This document shows positions 52,765 to 62,026 of a stretch of DNA of 64,000 nt, piece by piece. The position numbers and the translations under genes are program-made. The stretch is from the NCBI RefSeq assembly GCF_003387155.1, contig NZ_QUMT01000003.1, positions 770,233-834,232 on the forward strand. The letters are read 5' to 3'. The notes beneath the pieces are model-generated. The model saw only the letters and a program-made list of their open reading frames with translations, was not told the origin of the DNA and did not search any database. Source of the stretch: Roseateles depolymerans (GTDB lineage: Bacteria; Pseudomonadota; Gammaproteobacteria; Burkholderiales; Burkholderiaceae_C). Every line of letters starts with the position of its first letter. Position 1 is the first letter of the stretch.

Positions 52765-54828
52765 TCAGGACTTGGCATTGGCGGCGGCCGCCGCCGCTGC
52801 CGACGCCGCCGCCTTGGCCGCCAACTGCTCCCGCATGCGCTTGAGCTTTTCGCGCGGGTCTTCCTTGATGCCGCTTTCGTGCAGTTTCATCTCCGCGATG
52901 AAGCGGCTCGGAACGCCGATGACCGTCTCGCGGTTCTTCTTGCGGCGCCGCAGCGTCGATACCGCCAGGGTGCGCCGGGCGCGGGTGATGCCCACATACA
53001 TCAGGCGCCGCTCTTCCTCCACCCGGGCCGGTGTCATGTCCTCATCTTCGGACTTGAACGGCAGCAGGCCCTCGTTGACGCCCGCCAGGATCACATGCGG
53101 CCACTCCAGGCCCTTGGAGGCGTGCAGCGTGGTGAGCACGACCTGGTCCTGCTCTTCCTTGCGCTCGGCCAGGGAGAGGATGACGCTGATGGTCTGCGCC
53201 ACCTCCAGCAGGGACTGGCGAGGACTCTCGGTGGTGATGCCGCCGTCGGTCGAGATCTCGCCGCCGCAGCGCTTGGCCACCCAGTCGACAAAGTCCAGCA
53301 CATTGCCCCAGCGGGCCGCGGCGACTTTCTCGTTTTCCTCGTTGTCGAGCAGGTGCTGCTCGTAGCCGATGTCCTTGAGCCATTCCAGCATCAAGGCCTT
53401 GCCCTCCTCCGCCCCCACCGTGTGACGCGCCCGGTATTCCAGGTCCACGATGTAGCGGCCGAACTCGTGCAGCCCGTGCAGCGCCTTGCTGGAGAGCGTG
53501 GCCTTGAGGGATTCGGCAAACAGCGACTCGAACATCGAGAGCTTCCACTTGGCCGAGAACTCGCTCAGGTGCCCCAGCGTCTGGTGGCCGATGCCGCGCT
53601 TGGGCGTGGTCACCGCCCGCAGGAAGGCGGGGTCATCGTCCTGGTTGACCAGCAGTCGCAGCCAGGCGCAGAGGTCCTTGATCTCGGACTTGTCGAAGAA
53701 ACTCTGCCCACCCGAGACCTTGTAGGGAATCTCCGCCCGGCGCAGCGCCTGCTCGAACACCCGCGCCTGATGGTTGGCCCGGTAGAGGATGGCGAAGTCC
53801 GCGAACTTGGTGGTGGGATGCTGGGCCCGCAGCGACTGGATGCGCGCCACGGCGCGCTCGGCCTCGTGCTCCTCGCCGTCCGCCTCGATCAGCACGATGG
53901 GGTCGCCTTCCCCGAATTCGCTCCACAGTGTCTTGGGGAACAGCTTGGGATTGCTGCCGATGACATTGTTGGCGGCCCGCAGGATGGCACTGGTGGAGCG
54001 GTAGTTCTGCTCCAGCGGAATCACCTTGAGCTGCGGGAAGTCCACCGGCAGCTTCTTCAGGTTCTCGATGGTCGCGCCGCGCCAGCCGTAGATGCTCTGG
54101 TCGTCGTCCCCCACGGCGGTGAACATGGCGCGCTCGCCCACCAGGCACTTGAGCAGTTCGTACTGCACGGCATTGGTGTCCTGGTATTCGTCCACCAGCA
54201 CGTACTTGAGCGTTTCCTGCCACTTGCCGCGGGCCTCCTCATTGGTCTGCAGCAGCTTGAGCGGCAGGCCGATGAGGTCGTCGAAGTCCACCGCCTGGTA
54301 GGCCGTGAGCCGCTCCTGGTAGCGCTGCATCACCACCGCCGCAGCGCGCTCCATGTCGTCCTTGGCATAGGCCAGCGCCTGCTGCGGGCTGAGGTTCTGG
54401 TTCTTCCACAGCGAGATGGTCCACTGCCAGCTCTTGGCCGTGGCCGCATCCGTCGTGCCGCCGGCATCGCGCAGCACCGACAGCACGTCGTCCGAGTCCA
54501 GGATGGAGAACTGCTCCTTGAGACCCAGATGCCGTCCGTCCTCCCGCAGGATGCGCACCCCCAGCGAGTGGAAGGTGGAAATCACCAGCTCCTGCCCCGC
54601 CTTGTTGCCCACCATGTGCCGGGCGCGTTCCCGCATCTCCTGCGAGGCCTTGTTGGTGAAGGTGATGGCGGCAATGTTGCGGGGGCGGTAGCCCTCCGAC
54701 AGCAGCTTGGCAATCTTCTGGGTGATCACCCGCGTCTTGCCTGAGCCCGCTCCGGCGATCACCAGGCAGGGGCCGGCCAGATGGTGCACGGCCGCCAACT
54801 GGGCAGGGTTGAGCAGGAACTCGGACAT
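52765..54828 (-). CDS. rep: Rep-type ATP-dependent DNA helicase (UvrD/Rep superfamily 1)
   Basis: 687 residues from ATG 54828; the twelve extra residues upstream are not conserved. Helicase motifs appear in order: Q motif LNPAQLAAVHH, Walker A AGAGSGKT near 26, Ia TFTNKASQEM, II LVDEYQDTN, III GDDDQSIYGWRGA, IV QNYRST, V TLHASKGLEWP and VI RRLMYVGITRAR. The tail is basic then Ala-rich (AAKAAASAAAAAAA). It unwinds DNA 3'-5' and removes proteins ahead of replication forks. Monocistronic; divergent from the DUF1304 gene across 65 bases. Confidence 0.95.
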   Translation of the reverse strand: MSEFLLNPAQLAAVHHLAGPCLVIAGAGSGKTRVITQKIAKLLSEGYRPRNIAAITFTNKASQEMRERARHMVGNKAGQELVISTFHSLGVRILREDGRHLGLKEQFSILDSDDVLSVLRDAGGTTDAATAKSWQWTISLWKNQNLSPQQALAYAKDDMERAAAVVMQRYQERLTAYQAVDFDDLIGLPLKLLQTNEEARGKWQETLKYVLVDEYQDTNAVQYELLKCLVGERAMFTAVGDDDQSIYGWRGATIENLKKLPVDFPQLKVIPLEQNYRSTSAILRAANNVIGSNPKLFPKTLWSEFGEGDPIVLIEADGEEHEAERAVARIQSLRAQHPTTKFADFAILYRANHQARVFEQALRRAEIPYKVSGGQSFFDKSEIKDLCAWLRLLVNQDDDPAFLRAVTTPKRGIGHQTLGHLSEFSAKWKLSMFESLFAESLKATLSSKALHGLHEFGRYIVDLEYRARHTVGAEEGKALMLEWLKDIGYEQHLLDNEENEKVAAARWGNVLDFVDWVAKRCGGEISTDGGITTESPRQSLLEVAQTISVILSLAERKEEQDQVVLTTLHASKGLEWPHVILAGVNEGLLPFKSEDEDMTPARVEEERRLMYVGITRARRTLAVSTLRRRKKNRETVIGVPSRFIAEMKLHESGIKEDPREKLKRMREQLAAKAAASAAAAAAANAKS

Positions 54829-54893
54829 GGTGAAAGTCTGGGGCAAGGAGCAAGGGCGGGCCAAGGATGATACCGGGGGGTACAGTGCGGACC

Positions 54894-55274
54894 ATGAACG
54901 TGACCCTCCTCCTTGCCAACGTCGTCACCGGTCTGGTGGCGTTGATCCATGTCTACATCCTGGTGCTGGAGATGTTTCTCTGGACGAAGCCGGCGGGCCG
55001 CAAGGCCTTCGGCCTGACGCCGGACTTCGCCCAGGCTACCCGGGTGCTGGCGGCCAACCAGGGGCTCTACAACGGCTTCCTCGCCGGCGGCCTGATCTGG
55101 GGCCTGCTGCTGGGCGGCGCCGGCTTGCCGGTGAAGCTGTTTTTCCTGGCCTGCGTGCTGGTGGCGGGGCTGTTTGGCGCGGCCACGGCCAGCCGCAAGA
55201 TCCTGTACGTCCAGGCCCTGCCGGCGCTCATCGGTTTGGTGTTGTTCGGACTGGGCGGCGCCTTCACGGCCTGA
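54894..55274 (+). CDS. DUF1304 membrane protein
   Basis: 126 residues from ATG 54894. Four transmembrane helices and the family blocks HVYILVLEMFLW near 18-29, NQGLYNGFLAGGLIWG near 56-71 and the closing ALIGLVLFGLGGAF. The family (COG3759) is of unknown function. A nine-base tandem repeat starts 20 bases after the stop. Confidence 0.9.
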   Translation: MNVTLLLANVVTGLVALIHVYILVLEMFLWTKPAGRKAFGLTPDFAQATRVLAANQGLYNGFLAGGLIWGLLLGGAGLPVKLFFLACVLVAGLFGAATASRKILYVQALPALIGLVLFGLGGAFTA

Positions 55275-55293
55275 GCGGCGCCCTCGGCGTTAT

Positions 55294-55374
55294 CGCCTTC
55301 ACCGGCTTCACCGGCTTCACCGGCTTCACCGGCTTCAGCGGGTTCTGCGGGTTCTGCGGGTTTAGCGGCTTCAC
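55294..55374. repeat. Nine-base tandem repeat between convergent genes
   Basis: Nine consecutive units of nine bases, with consensus CGGCTTCAC and a variant block CGGGTTCTG in units 6-7. It lies between the DUF1304 stop (55274) and the convergent stop of the periplasmic protein (55388). The nine-base period keeps frame, so stop-codon readthrough of either neighbour would add a Pro-Ala-Ser or Glu-Ala-Gly repeat tail. Confidence 0.85.
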
Positions 55375-55387
55375 CGCTCGTGCCGCC

Positions 55388-56194
55388 TTACTCCGGCAAC
55401 GGGACACCCCAGCGGGCGGACAGGCGCGCCAGTTCACCGCTGGCGCGCAGGCGCTGCATGCCGGTGTCGACCAGCCACTGCCATTCACCGCCGGAGGCCT
55501 CCAGGCTGAAGGCGAAGTGACCCCGCAGCCGTGCAAACGGCGGCTGGCACATCACGACCGCCTCGGTCAGGCCCAGCTCCTGCAGCACCGGCTCGGAATT
55601 GCGCTGGTTGGCCGCAATCAGGTCCAGCCGGCCCAGTTGCAGCATGCGCAGGGCCGTGGCCAGGTCCCGCACCTGGGTCAGATTCAGCTGGCGGCGCGCC
55701 AGCTCGAAGCGGTCGCCATACACCCATCCTTGCACCGCCCCGATCTGGAGCGACCGCAGCGCCGCGAAGTCGTCCCGCCACAGGTCCTGGCTGCCGGCGC
55801 GGGCATAGAACACCATGGCGTCTTCGTAGAAAGGCTGGCGTGAGAACCGCATGCGCGTCTCCCGCTCGCGGGTGCGGTAGGGCCCGACCAGGATCTGCGT
55901 CGCCCCCTGCTCCAGCATCGCCTGCGCGCGCAGCCAGGGGTAGATGTCGTACGACGGCGTGAAGCCGGCAGGCACCAGGATGGCGTCCAGCAGGTCCACC
56001 GCCAGGCCCTGGACTCGGCCGGAGGACTGTGCACCGGAGGGAGGCGCGCCGGGGACGGGCTCGAAGAGCCGGGCAAACACCGTCCCGGCCACCAGCACCG
56101 GACGCGAGGGGCGTTCGCTCCGGGCCATGCCGCCGAGGGAGGCCAGCAAGGGGCCCGCGGAGAGCTGGAGCAGGTGACGGCGACGCATCGGCAT
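55388..56194 (-). CDS. Periplasmic substrate-binding protein, SBP_bac_3 type
   Basis: 268 residues from ATG 56194; the frame continues to 56590 only as an overlap with the next gene. The N-terminus MPMRRRHLLQLSAG has a twin-arginine-like signal. The body follows the family 3 solute-binding fold: VQGLAVDLLDAILVPAGF, YDIYPWLRAQAMLEQG, ILVGPYRTRERE, ALRSLQIGAVQGWVYGD and the closing LRASGELARLSARWGVPLP. No ABC permease or ATPase is adjacent, so it may be an orphan binding protein or a sensor accessory. Confidence 0.82.
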   Translation of the reverse strand: MPMRRRHLLQLSAGPLLASLGGMARSERPSRPVLVAGTVFARLFEPVPGAPPSGAQSSGRVQGLAVDLLDAILVPAGFTPSYDIYPWLRAQAMLEQGATQILVGPYRTRERETRMRFSRQPFYEDAMVFYARAGSQDLWRDDFAALRSLQIGAVQGWVYGDRFELARRQLNLTQVRDLATALRMLQLGRLDLIAANQRNSEPVLQELGLTEAVVMCQPPFARLRGHFAFSLEASGGEWQWLVDTGMQRLRASGELARLSARWGVPLPE

Positions 56195-56223
56195 GTGGGC
56201 GGATGATAGGGGCGCCACCCGCT

Positions 56224-56700
56224 TCACAGCAATGCGGACTGGGGGGACGGCACCAGCAGCGCCTCCTTCAGCGGGTCGCCCCGCCACGGGCTGCCGGTGG
56301 CCCCATGCACCGCAAAGGCTTCGGCCAGCACCGACCCCACCTGCAGCAGTTCCTCGCCGCTGAGGTCTGCGCCCACCAGGAACACGCGCCGGTCGCCGAT
56401 GCCCTGGGACCGCAACCCGTACATCCGCGGTTTGACCCGCATGCAGTAGCGGTCCGCCAGTTCCTGCCCCATGAGGGCCGGCAGGCGGACCAGATAGTGA
56501 CCGCGCCGCCGGTCCTGCGCCCACCAGCGGGGCAGCACACGCCCCTGGCGGGCCGCGGCCGCACAGTCGGCCAGCGCCTGCGCCACCCACGGCGCGCAGC
56601 GATCGTCCTCACGCGCATCACGGTCGAATCGGGACCAGTCCCGACCCGACATCGGTTTGATTTTGAACACCATGTTGTCTCCGTCACCACCGCTCATCAC
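56224..56700 (-). CDS. Hypothetical protein, 158 residues
   Basis: Not recognised. The N-terminal part is Gly/Asp-rich (start possibly a few codons later at the MVFKIKP or MSGRDW methionines). The body has many Arg and Trp residues (PRWWAQDRRRGHYLVRLP; PRMYGLRSQGIGDRRVFLV) and a C-terminal helical segment. No signal peptide or membrane helix. It lies 29 bases upstream of the substrate-binding protein gene on the same strand, so the two may be co-transcribed. Confidence 0.55.
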   Translation of the reverse strand: MMSGGDGDNMVFKIKPMSGRDWSRFDRDAREDDRCAPWVAQALADCAAAARQGRVLPRWWAQDRRRGHYLVRLPALMGQELADRYCMRVKPRMYGLRSQGIGDRRVFLVGADLSGEELLQVGSVLAEAFAVHGATGSPWRGDPLKEALLVPSPQSALL

Positions 56701-57033
56701 CCGGGCCAGACAGGCCTCGATCCATCAGGAAAATCGTAGGTTCGAGGAAGGACCTCGCGCAATTCACTACTAAAGGTGGATCGACTGCCTGTCGGCACTA
56801 GCAGGGATAGGGCATCGGGATTCGCGGCACTTGGGTGTCGGATGACTATCGCGGTGTCGCAGGCAGGCGTGAGAGACCGCTCCCATGGAGGATGAGCGCC
56901 GCACGCCATGTCGCAGGCGGTGCGGCAGGTGCGGCAAGCGGGGGAAGTGCGGAAGGTGCGGGGAGAAGAGGCTGTCCAGGCGGCGGGAACCCCTGTCATC
57001 CGCCTCGGCGGCGGTACGCCTGACTCGTTGCGG
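56701..57033. other. Intergenic region upstream of the 158-residue gene
   Basis: About 330 bases without a convincing gene. The segment around 56915-56965 is a degenerate GTGCGG-rich repeat (spacing about 9-12 bases) that yields Cys-Gly-rich translations in some frames; these have no ribosome-binding site or family support. An AT-richer patch near 56755-56790 may carry the minus-strand promoter. Confidence 0.5.
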
Positions 57034-58164
57034 TCAGTGCGCCCGCAACAACAGCCAGACCAGCAGGGCCGCCACCGCCAGCACGGCCAGGGCCCCGGCG
57101 ACACGCTCCACCACCGATGCGGCCGGCGGCTTCAAAGGCGCGGAAGCCTGTGCGGGCGGGGACAGCGGGGACAGCGGCATCGGTGCCGACGGCCGCGCCC
57201 CCGCGCCAGCGCCTCCCGCGCTGGCATGAGCGACCCCTGACCCTGGCCGCCCGTGGCCCGCCGCCTGCGTGGCCGCGGTGTCGTCCAGCCAGGTGCTGAC
57301 GGCCTGCGCCAGCACGGTGCGATCCGGGAAGGTGTGCCCGTCGGTCATGGCCCGGTCCAGCAACCGGTCCAGGCTCTCCCGGTGCGCCGCCGACAAGGAC
57401 AACCAGGACTGCAAGGAGGCCACCGGCGTGGCCGAGGCTTCCACGGCCACCGCGTCCGCCCGCGCATCCGCAGCGCCCTCTCGCCTGGGCAGGCGACCAT
57501 TGATCAGCAGCCCCAGCAGTCGTCCCAGCGCATAAGCCTCGCTGGCCGCGTCCGGGCGTGCGCCGGTCCGCTGGCGCGGATCGGCCAGCGGCTCCGCCGC
57601 CCGCACCAGCACCGGCGGCGCCTGGGATCCGCGCGGCGCCAGGCCCTGGCCCAGCCAGCACAGCTGCTGGGAGGGGCTGAGCCACAGCATGCCGGGGTCC
57701 AGCTCGTGCAGCACCAGGCCGCGCGCCTGGGCGGCGTCCAGCAGGGCCACCAGTTCCAGCAGCAGCTCCATGCGCCGCCGCAGCGGCAGCGCCATGGCCA
57801 CCCGCATCAGCGGCGCCCCTTCCATGAACGGCACCACCAGGTAGGGACTGCCGCCCGGACTGAGTCCGCTGTCCAGCGGCGGCCCATAGCCCGGCACTGA
57901 CGCCCGCCCCAGCGCCTCGGACTCCTCCGCAAAGCGCATCAGCACGGCCTGCGCATCCGCATCGCTACGATAGACGATGGCCAGCCCGGCCTCCGCGGTG
58001 GCCAGCGCATGCTCCACCCGGAACCAATGGCCCGAACCCACCTCGAACAGCGCCGCCGTGATGCGCCAGACCCCCAGCCGCTCGCCCACCGCCGGCAGCG
58101 GCGGGGCGGCGCGCGGAGAGGCGTCCGGGGACGAGGCCCGTGAAGAGGCGAAGGGGTCGGTCAT
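57034..58164 (-). CDS. Membrane-anchored protein-kinase-like pseudokinase
   Basis: 376 residues from ATG 58164. Residues about 25-290 follow the eukaryotic-type Ser/Thr kinase fold: a GVWRITAALFEVGSGHWFRVEHA lobe, GLAIVYR in place of the VAIK lysine strand, hinge PFMEGAPL, and RGLVLHELDPGMLWL then CWLGQGLAP. The HRD catalytic Asp is replaced (VLHELDP) and DFG is GQG, so catalysis is unlikely; it should be a pseudokinase. A Pro/Ala/Ser-rich linker leads to one C-terminal transmembrane helix (VAGALAVLAVAALLVWLLL) with only a short tail. Tail-anchored kinase-fold proteins often scaffold signalling or secretion. It is divergent from the S9 peptidase. Confidence 0.72.
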   Translation of the reverse strand: MTDPFASSRASSPDASPRAAPPLPAVGERLGVWRITAALFEVGSGHWFRVEHALATAEAGLAIVYRSDADAQAVLMRFAEESEALGRASVPGYGPPLDSGLSPGGSPYLVVPFMEGAPLMRVAMALPLRRRMELLLELVALLDAAQARGLVLHELDPGMLWLSPSQQLCWLGQGLAPRGSQAPPVLVRAAEPLADPRQRTGARPDAASEAYALGRLLGLLINGRLPRREGAADARADAVAVEASATPVASLQSWLSLSAAHRESLDRLLDRAMTDGHTFPDRTVLAQAVSTWLDDTAATQAAGHGRPGSGVAHASAGGAGAGARPSAPMPLSPLSPPAQASAPLKPPAASVVERVAGALAVLAVAALLVWLLLRAH

Positions 58165-58268
58165 GGGCGCCGATCCTAGCGCAGCGATACTTGCGGACAT
58201 GCCCCCGTTTCGGGGCCCGCCGCCCGCCGTCACCGGTTGGCGCCGACTGCCTTTGCCCGCCACTGGTC

Positions 58269-60830
58269 ATGCCGCTGCCTCGCCCGCCTCGTTGTGCTCC
58301 CGCCTCTCCCGTGTCTGAACGACGCCTGCCGGCACGCCCGCCCGGGCTGGCTGGCAGCCTGCTGCTGAGGCTGACTCGAGGCCTGTTCCTGGGCCGGGGC
58401 CTTGGGATGGGGCTGGCGGTGGGGCTGACAGTACTGACAGTAGGGGTGGTGGCAGGCCTGACGGTCGTCCCGGAAAGCGTCCACGCGGCGCCGTCCGCCT
58501 ACAAGCAACCCTCCCCCGCCATCCGCGAGCTGCTGGATGCCCCGCTGCCCACCCGGCTGCTGCCCTCGCCGGACCGCCAGAGCGTGGCCCTGATCGAGCA
58601 GCGCCGCTACACACCGCTGGACGAGCTGGCCCGGCCGGTGATGCGGCTGGCCGGCGCCCGGTTCGACCCGCGCAGCGCGACGCCGCAGAACGTCGTGGGC
58701 ATCCTCCACCTGAAGCTGCGGCCGCTGCTGGAGCCCGACGCGGCCGAGCGCGTGGTGGAACTGCCGGCCGGCGGCCTGTGGCACAGCTTCGCCTGGGCGC
58801 CGGACGGCCAGCGCTTTGTCATCGCGCGCCGCACCGACACCGGCGATGAACTGTGGGCGGGCGCCACCAGCAACGGGCAGCTCTGGCGCATCTACAACGT
58901 CCGGCTGAACAATGCCATCGACCCCGACGACCTGGCCTGGCTCAGCGCCAAGGAAGTGGTGGTGCTGACGGTGCCCGACCAGCGCGGCAGCCCGCCCTCG
59001 CGGCAGCAGACCGGCCCGGTCATCCAGGAGAACCACGGCAAGGCCTCGCCGGAACGCACCTATGCCGACCTGCTGCGCAATCCAGCCGATGAAAACGCCT
59101 TCGAGTACTACGCCCGCTCGCAGCTGACGCTGGTGGACATTTCCAGCGGGCAGAGCCGGGACCTGGACAAGCCCGATCTCTTCACCAGCATCTCCGCCGT
59201 GGGCAACGGCCAGGCGCTGCTCACCGAGCGCCTCACGCGGCCCTTCAGCTACAACCTGACCTTCGACGATTTCCCCACCACGGTGGAAGTGCGTCAGCGC
59301 GACGGCAAGGTCATCCGCGAGCTGGCGCGCATGCCGCTCAAGCAGGGCGTGGCCATCGACGGCGCGCTGCCCGGGCCGCGGGTCTTTTATGCATCGCCCA
59401 CCAAGGATGCGGCGGTGTACTGGGTGGAAGCGCTGGACGGCGGCAATCCCAATTCGCGGGCGGCTTTCCGCGACCGGGTGATGCGCCTGGACCCGCCCTA
59501 CACCGGCGAGCCGTTCGAGGTGCAGCGCATGCCCTACCGCTTCACCCGGCTGCGCTTTCTGGACGACGGCCTGCATGCGCTGCTGACCGAGGAAGACCGC
59601 AGCCGCGGCTGGACCCGCACCTACCTGCTGCCGCTGCGCGGCACGCAGAGCCGGCCGCTGTTCGAGCATTCAGTGCGTGAGCGTTACCGCCATCCCGGCG
59701 TGCCGCTGATGCGCACCCTGCCCAATGGCCAGCAGGCGGTCCAGACGCTGGGCGGGGACCTGCTGCTGGTGGGCCAGGGCGCCAGCCCGCGGGGGGACCG
59801 TCCGTTCCTGGACAAGATCTCGCTGCGCGACCTGAGCGTGCAGCGCCTGTTCCAGTCGGCCGATGGCGTCTACGAGCTGCCGCTGGCGGTGCTGGACGAC
59901 CGGCGACTGCTGACGCAGCGCGAGGCGGAGCACGAGCCGCCCAACCTGATGCTGCGGGAGACCGGCACGGGCGGCAACGCCGGGCGCGTCACCGCCCTGA
60001 CCCGGCTGAAGGACCCCACCCCGCAACTGCGCGCCGTGCGCCGCGAGCTGGTGACCTTCAAGCGCAGCGACGGCGTGGAGCTGTCCTTCTGGATGTACCT
60101 GCCCCCCGACCTCAAGGAGGGCGACCGCCGTCCGGCGCTGGTCTGGGCCTATCCGCTGGAGTTCAATGATGCCGCGCTGGCCAGCCAGCTCAGTGGCTCC
60201 CCGGGCCGCTACATGAGCTTCAGCTCGATCAGCCCGCTCAACCTGCTGATGGACGGCTATGTGGTGCTGATGGATGCCACCATGCCGGTGGTCGGGGATG
60301 CACGCACGATGAATGACAACTTCATCGAGCAGATGACCATGAATGCACGGGCCATCCTGGACAAGGCCGAGGAGCTGGGCGCGGTGGACCCGCGCCGCGT
60401 GGCCATCGGCGGCCACAGCTACGGGGCCTTCATGACGGCCAACCTGCTGGCCCACACCAAGCTGTTCCGCTGCGGCATCGCCCGCAGCGGCGCCTACAAC
60501 CGCACGCTCACCCCGTTCGGTTTCCAGAGCGAGCGGCGCTCATTGTGGGAAGCCAAGGACGTCTACCTGAAGCTCTCGCCGCTGCTGTTTGCTCAGCAGA
60601 TCAAGGAGCCGCTGCTGCTGATCCACGGCGAAGCGGACAATAACTCCGGCACCTTCCCGATGCAGAGCGAGCGGCTCTACCAGGCCATGGCCGGACTCGG
60701 CGGCACGGTGCGCTACGTGCTGCTGCCGTATGAGGCCCATGGGTATGCCGCGCGCGAATCGGCCGGGCAGGTGCAGTGGGAAATGAGCCAGTGGCTCAAG
60801 GGCTGCGTGGGAGATCCGGGCAGCCGCTGA
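58269..60830 (+). CDS. S9-family (prolyl oligopeptidase/acylaminoacyl-type) peptidase
   Basis: 853 residues from ATG 58269; a GTG at 58311 is also possible and the longer frame from 58140 overlaps the divergent gene. A hydrophobic segment (GMGLAVGLTVLTVGVVAGLTVV) ends near VHAAP, indicating export to the periplasm. A beta-propeller (about 75-560) precedes the alpha/beta hydrolase with Ser717 in GGHSYGAF, Asp790 in GEADNNSG and His824 in EAHGY. Similar periplasmic S9 enzymes in Burkholderiales and Xanthomonadales cleave peptides after uptake or outer-membrane passage. Confidence 0.9.
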   Translation: MPLPRPPRCAPASPVSERRLPARPPGLAGSLLLRLTRGLFLGRGLGMGLAVGLTVLTVGVVAGLTVVPESVHAAPSAYKQPSPAIRELLDAPLPTRLLPSPDRQSVALIEQRRYTPLDELARPVMRLAGARFDPRSATPQNVVGILHLKLRPLLEPDAAERVVELPAGGLWHSFAWAPDGQRFVIARRTDTGDELWAGATSNGQLWRIYNVRLNNAIDPDDLAWLSAKEVVVLTVPDQRGSPPSRQQTGPVIQENHGKASPERTYADLLRNPADENAFEYYARSQLTLVDISSGQSRDLDKPDLFTSISAVGNGQALLTERLTRPFSYNLTFDDFPTTVEVRQRDGKVIRELARMPLKQGVAIDGALPGPRVFYASPTKDAAVYWVEALDGGNPNSRAAFRDRVMRLDPPYTGEPFEVQRMPYRFTRLRFLDDGLHALLTEEDRSRGWTRTYLLPLRGTQSRPLFEHSVRERYRHPGVPLMRTLPNGQQAVQTLGGDLLLVGQGASPRGDRPFLDKISLRDLSVQRLFQSADGVYELPLAVLDDRRLLTQREAEHEPPNLMLRETGTGGNAGRVTALTRLKDPTPQLRAVRRELVTFKRSDGVELSFWMYLPPDLKEGDRRPALVWAYPLEFNDAALASQLSGSPGRYMSFSSISPLNLLMDGYVVLMDATMPVVGDARTMNDNFIEQMTMNARAILDKAEELGAVDPRRVAIGGHSYGAFMTANLLAHTKLFRCGIARSGAYNRTLTPFGFQSERRSLWEAKDVYLKLSPLLFAQQIKEPLLLIHGEADNNSGTFPMQSERLYQAMAGLGGTVRYVLLPYEAHGYAARESAGQVQWEMSQWLKGCVGDPGSR

Positions 60831-60873
60831 GCAGCGACCGCTGGCGCCGTGAGACCACCGCGCCAGGAAAGAC

Positions 60874-61776
60874 TTACAGCGATCGCGTCTGGAAGGTGTC
60901 GCAGTCGCGGATGCTGCCCTGCGCCAGACCCCGCTTGAACCAGCGCTGACGCTGGTCGCTGGTGCCGTGGGTGAAGCTCTCCGGCACCACCTCGCCGCCG
61001 GAGCGGCGCTGCAGGGTGTCGTCCCCGATCTGCGAGGCGGCATTGAGCGCCTCGTCGATGTCGCCCGCTTCCAGCCAGCCCTTGGACTGCTGCGAATGGT
61101 AGGCCCACACCCCGGCCAGGCAGTCCGCCTGCAGCTCCACCCGCACGCTGGTGGCATTGGCCTCCCGCTCGGACTGGCGGCGGCGCAAGGCATCCACCTT
61201 GTCGGTCACGCCCAGCAGGTGCTGCACATGGTGGCCCACCTCATGGGCGATGACATAGGCCTGCGCAAAATCCCCGGGCGCGCCCAGGCGGTCCCGCAGG
61301 GTGCGGTAGAAGCTCAGGTCAATGTAGACGCGGCTGTCCCCAGGGCAGTAGAAGGGGCCCATGGCCGAAGCCCCGCGGCCGCAGGCGGTCTGGACCCGGT
61401 TGCTGAAGAGCACCAGCCGGGGCGCCTGGTAGGTCTGGCCGGCGGACTGGAACACCCGCGTCCAGACGTCTTCGGTGTCCGCCAGCACCACGGAGACGAA
61501 CTTCGCGCCCGCGTCCTGCGGATGGGCGCCCGGCCCCGCCGGCGCGCTGCGCTGCTGCGTCGGTGCCGACGACACGTGCCCGCCACCCCCACCATCGGCC
61601 AGGCCCAGCAGCGCCATCGGATTGATGCCGAAGATCCAGCCCGCCACCAGGGCGATCACCACGCCCCCCAGGCTCAACCCGCCGCCACCGATCGAGAACC
61701 CACCCCCGCCGCCGCCGCCATCACTGCCGCGCAGGTCGTCCACGTTGTCGCTTTCGCGTTGACCTTCCCATTTCAT
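60874..61776 (-). CDS. KPN_02809-type neutral zinc metallopeptidase (YpfJ-like)
   Basis: 300 residues from ATG 61776 with AGGAG upstream; the frame to 62076 is artefactual. After [14 protein letters not shown] comes a poly-Gly stretch, a transmembrane helix ([13 protein letters not shown]), and the metallopeptidase domain with the zinc motif HEVGHHVQ near 180, [15 protein letters not shown] just before and [11 protein letters not shown] after it (third ligand Glu/Asp). The family is widespread and membrane-anchored; substrate unknown. Divergent from the HTH-receiver gene. Confidence 0.92.
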   Translation of the reverse strand: MKWEGQRESDNVDDLRGSDGGGGGGGFSIGGGGLSLGGVVIALVAGWIFGINPMALLGLADGGGGGHVSSAPTQQRSAPAGPGAHPQDAGAKFVSVVLADTEDVWTRVFQSAGQTYQAPRLVLFSNRVQTACGRGASAMGPFYCPGDSRVYIDLSFYRTLRDRLGAPGDFAQAYVIAHEVGHHVQHLLGVTDKVDALRRRQSEREANATSVRVELQADCLAGVWAYHSQQSKGWLEAGDIDEALNAASQIGDDTLQRRSGGEVVPESFTHGTSDQRQRWFKRGLAQGSIRDCDTFQTRSL

Positions 61777-62026
61777 GAGCTTCTCCTGGCCCGGACCCCG
61801 CGTCCGGCGCATTGATCGTCCGACGCTGCCTCGGGCACCCGTCGTGCCCGCCATTGCATCATGGGCGGGGCCGACTCGCCGACGTCGCCTGACACGGGAA
61901 CGCAGTGCCGACATATCGCCCATAAAGATCGCATGTCGAACTGTTCCCGTCCAAATATCATTTTTAGCGCTTATAAATAGGAACTGTACCTCTCTCCCTA
62001 GGGAGAAGATTCGGCAAAATCGACTC
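61777..62026. promoter_or_regulatory. Divergent AT-rich control region with 14-base palindrome
   Basis: 250 bases between divergent genes. TATAAA at 61972-61977 is a plausible -10 region for the plus-strand receiver genes; the preceding CATTTTTAGCGCTTATAAAT block is unusually AT-rich for this genome. A perfect palindrome TCTCCCTAGGGAGA occupies 61993-62006, about 20 bases before ATG 62027, where it could be an operator or affect ribosome access. Confidence 0.55.

Noticed and set aside
55294-55374. Nine-base repeat as a CRISPR array
   Set aside because: Contiguous units with no spacers; a simple minisatellite.
56885-57240. Cys-Gly-rich plus-strand frames
   Set aside because: They arise from a GTGCGG-rich degenerate repeat and lack ribosome-binding sites or homology patterns.
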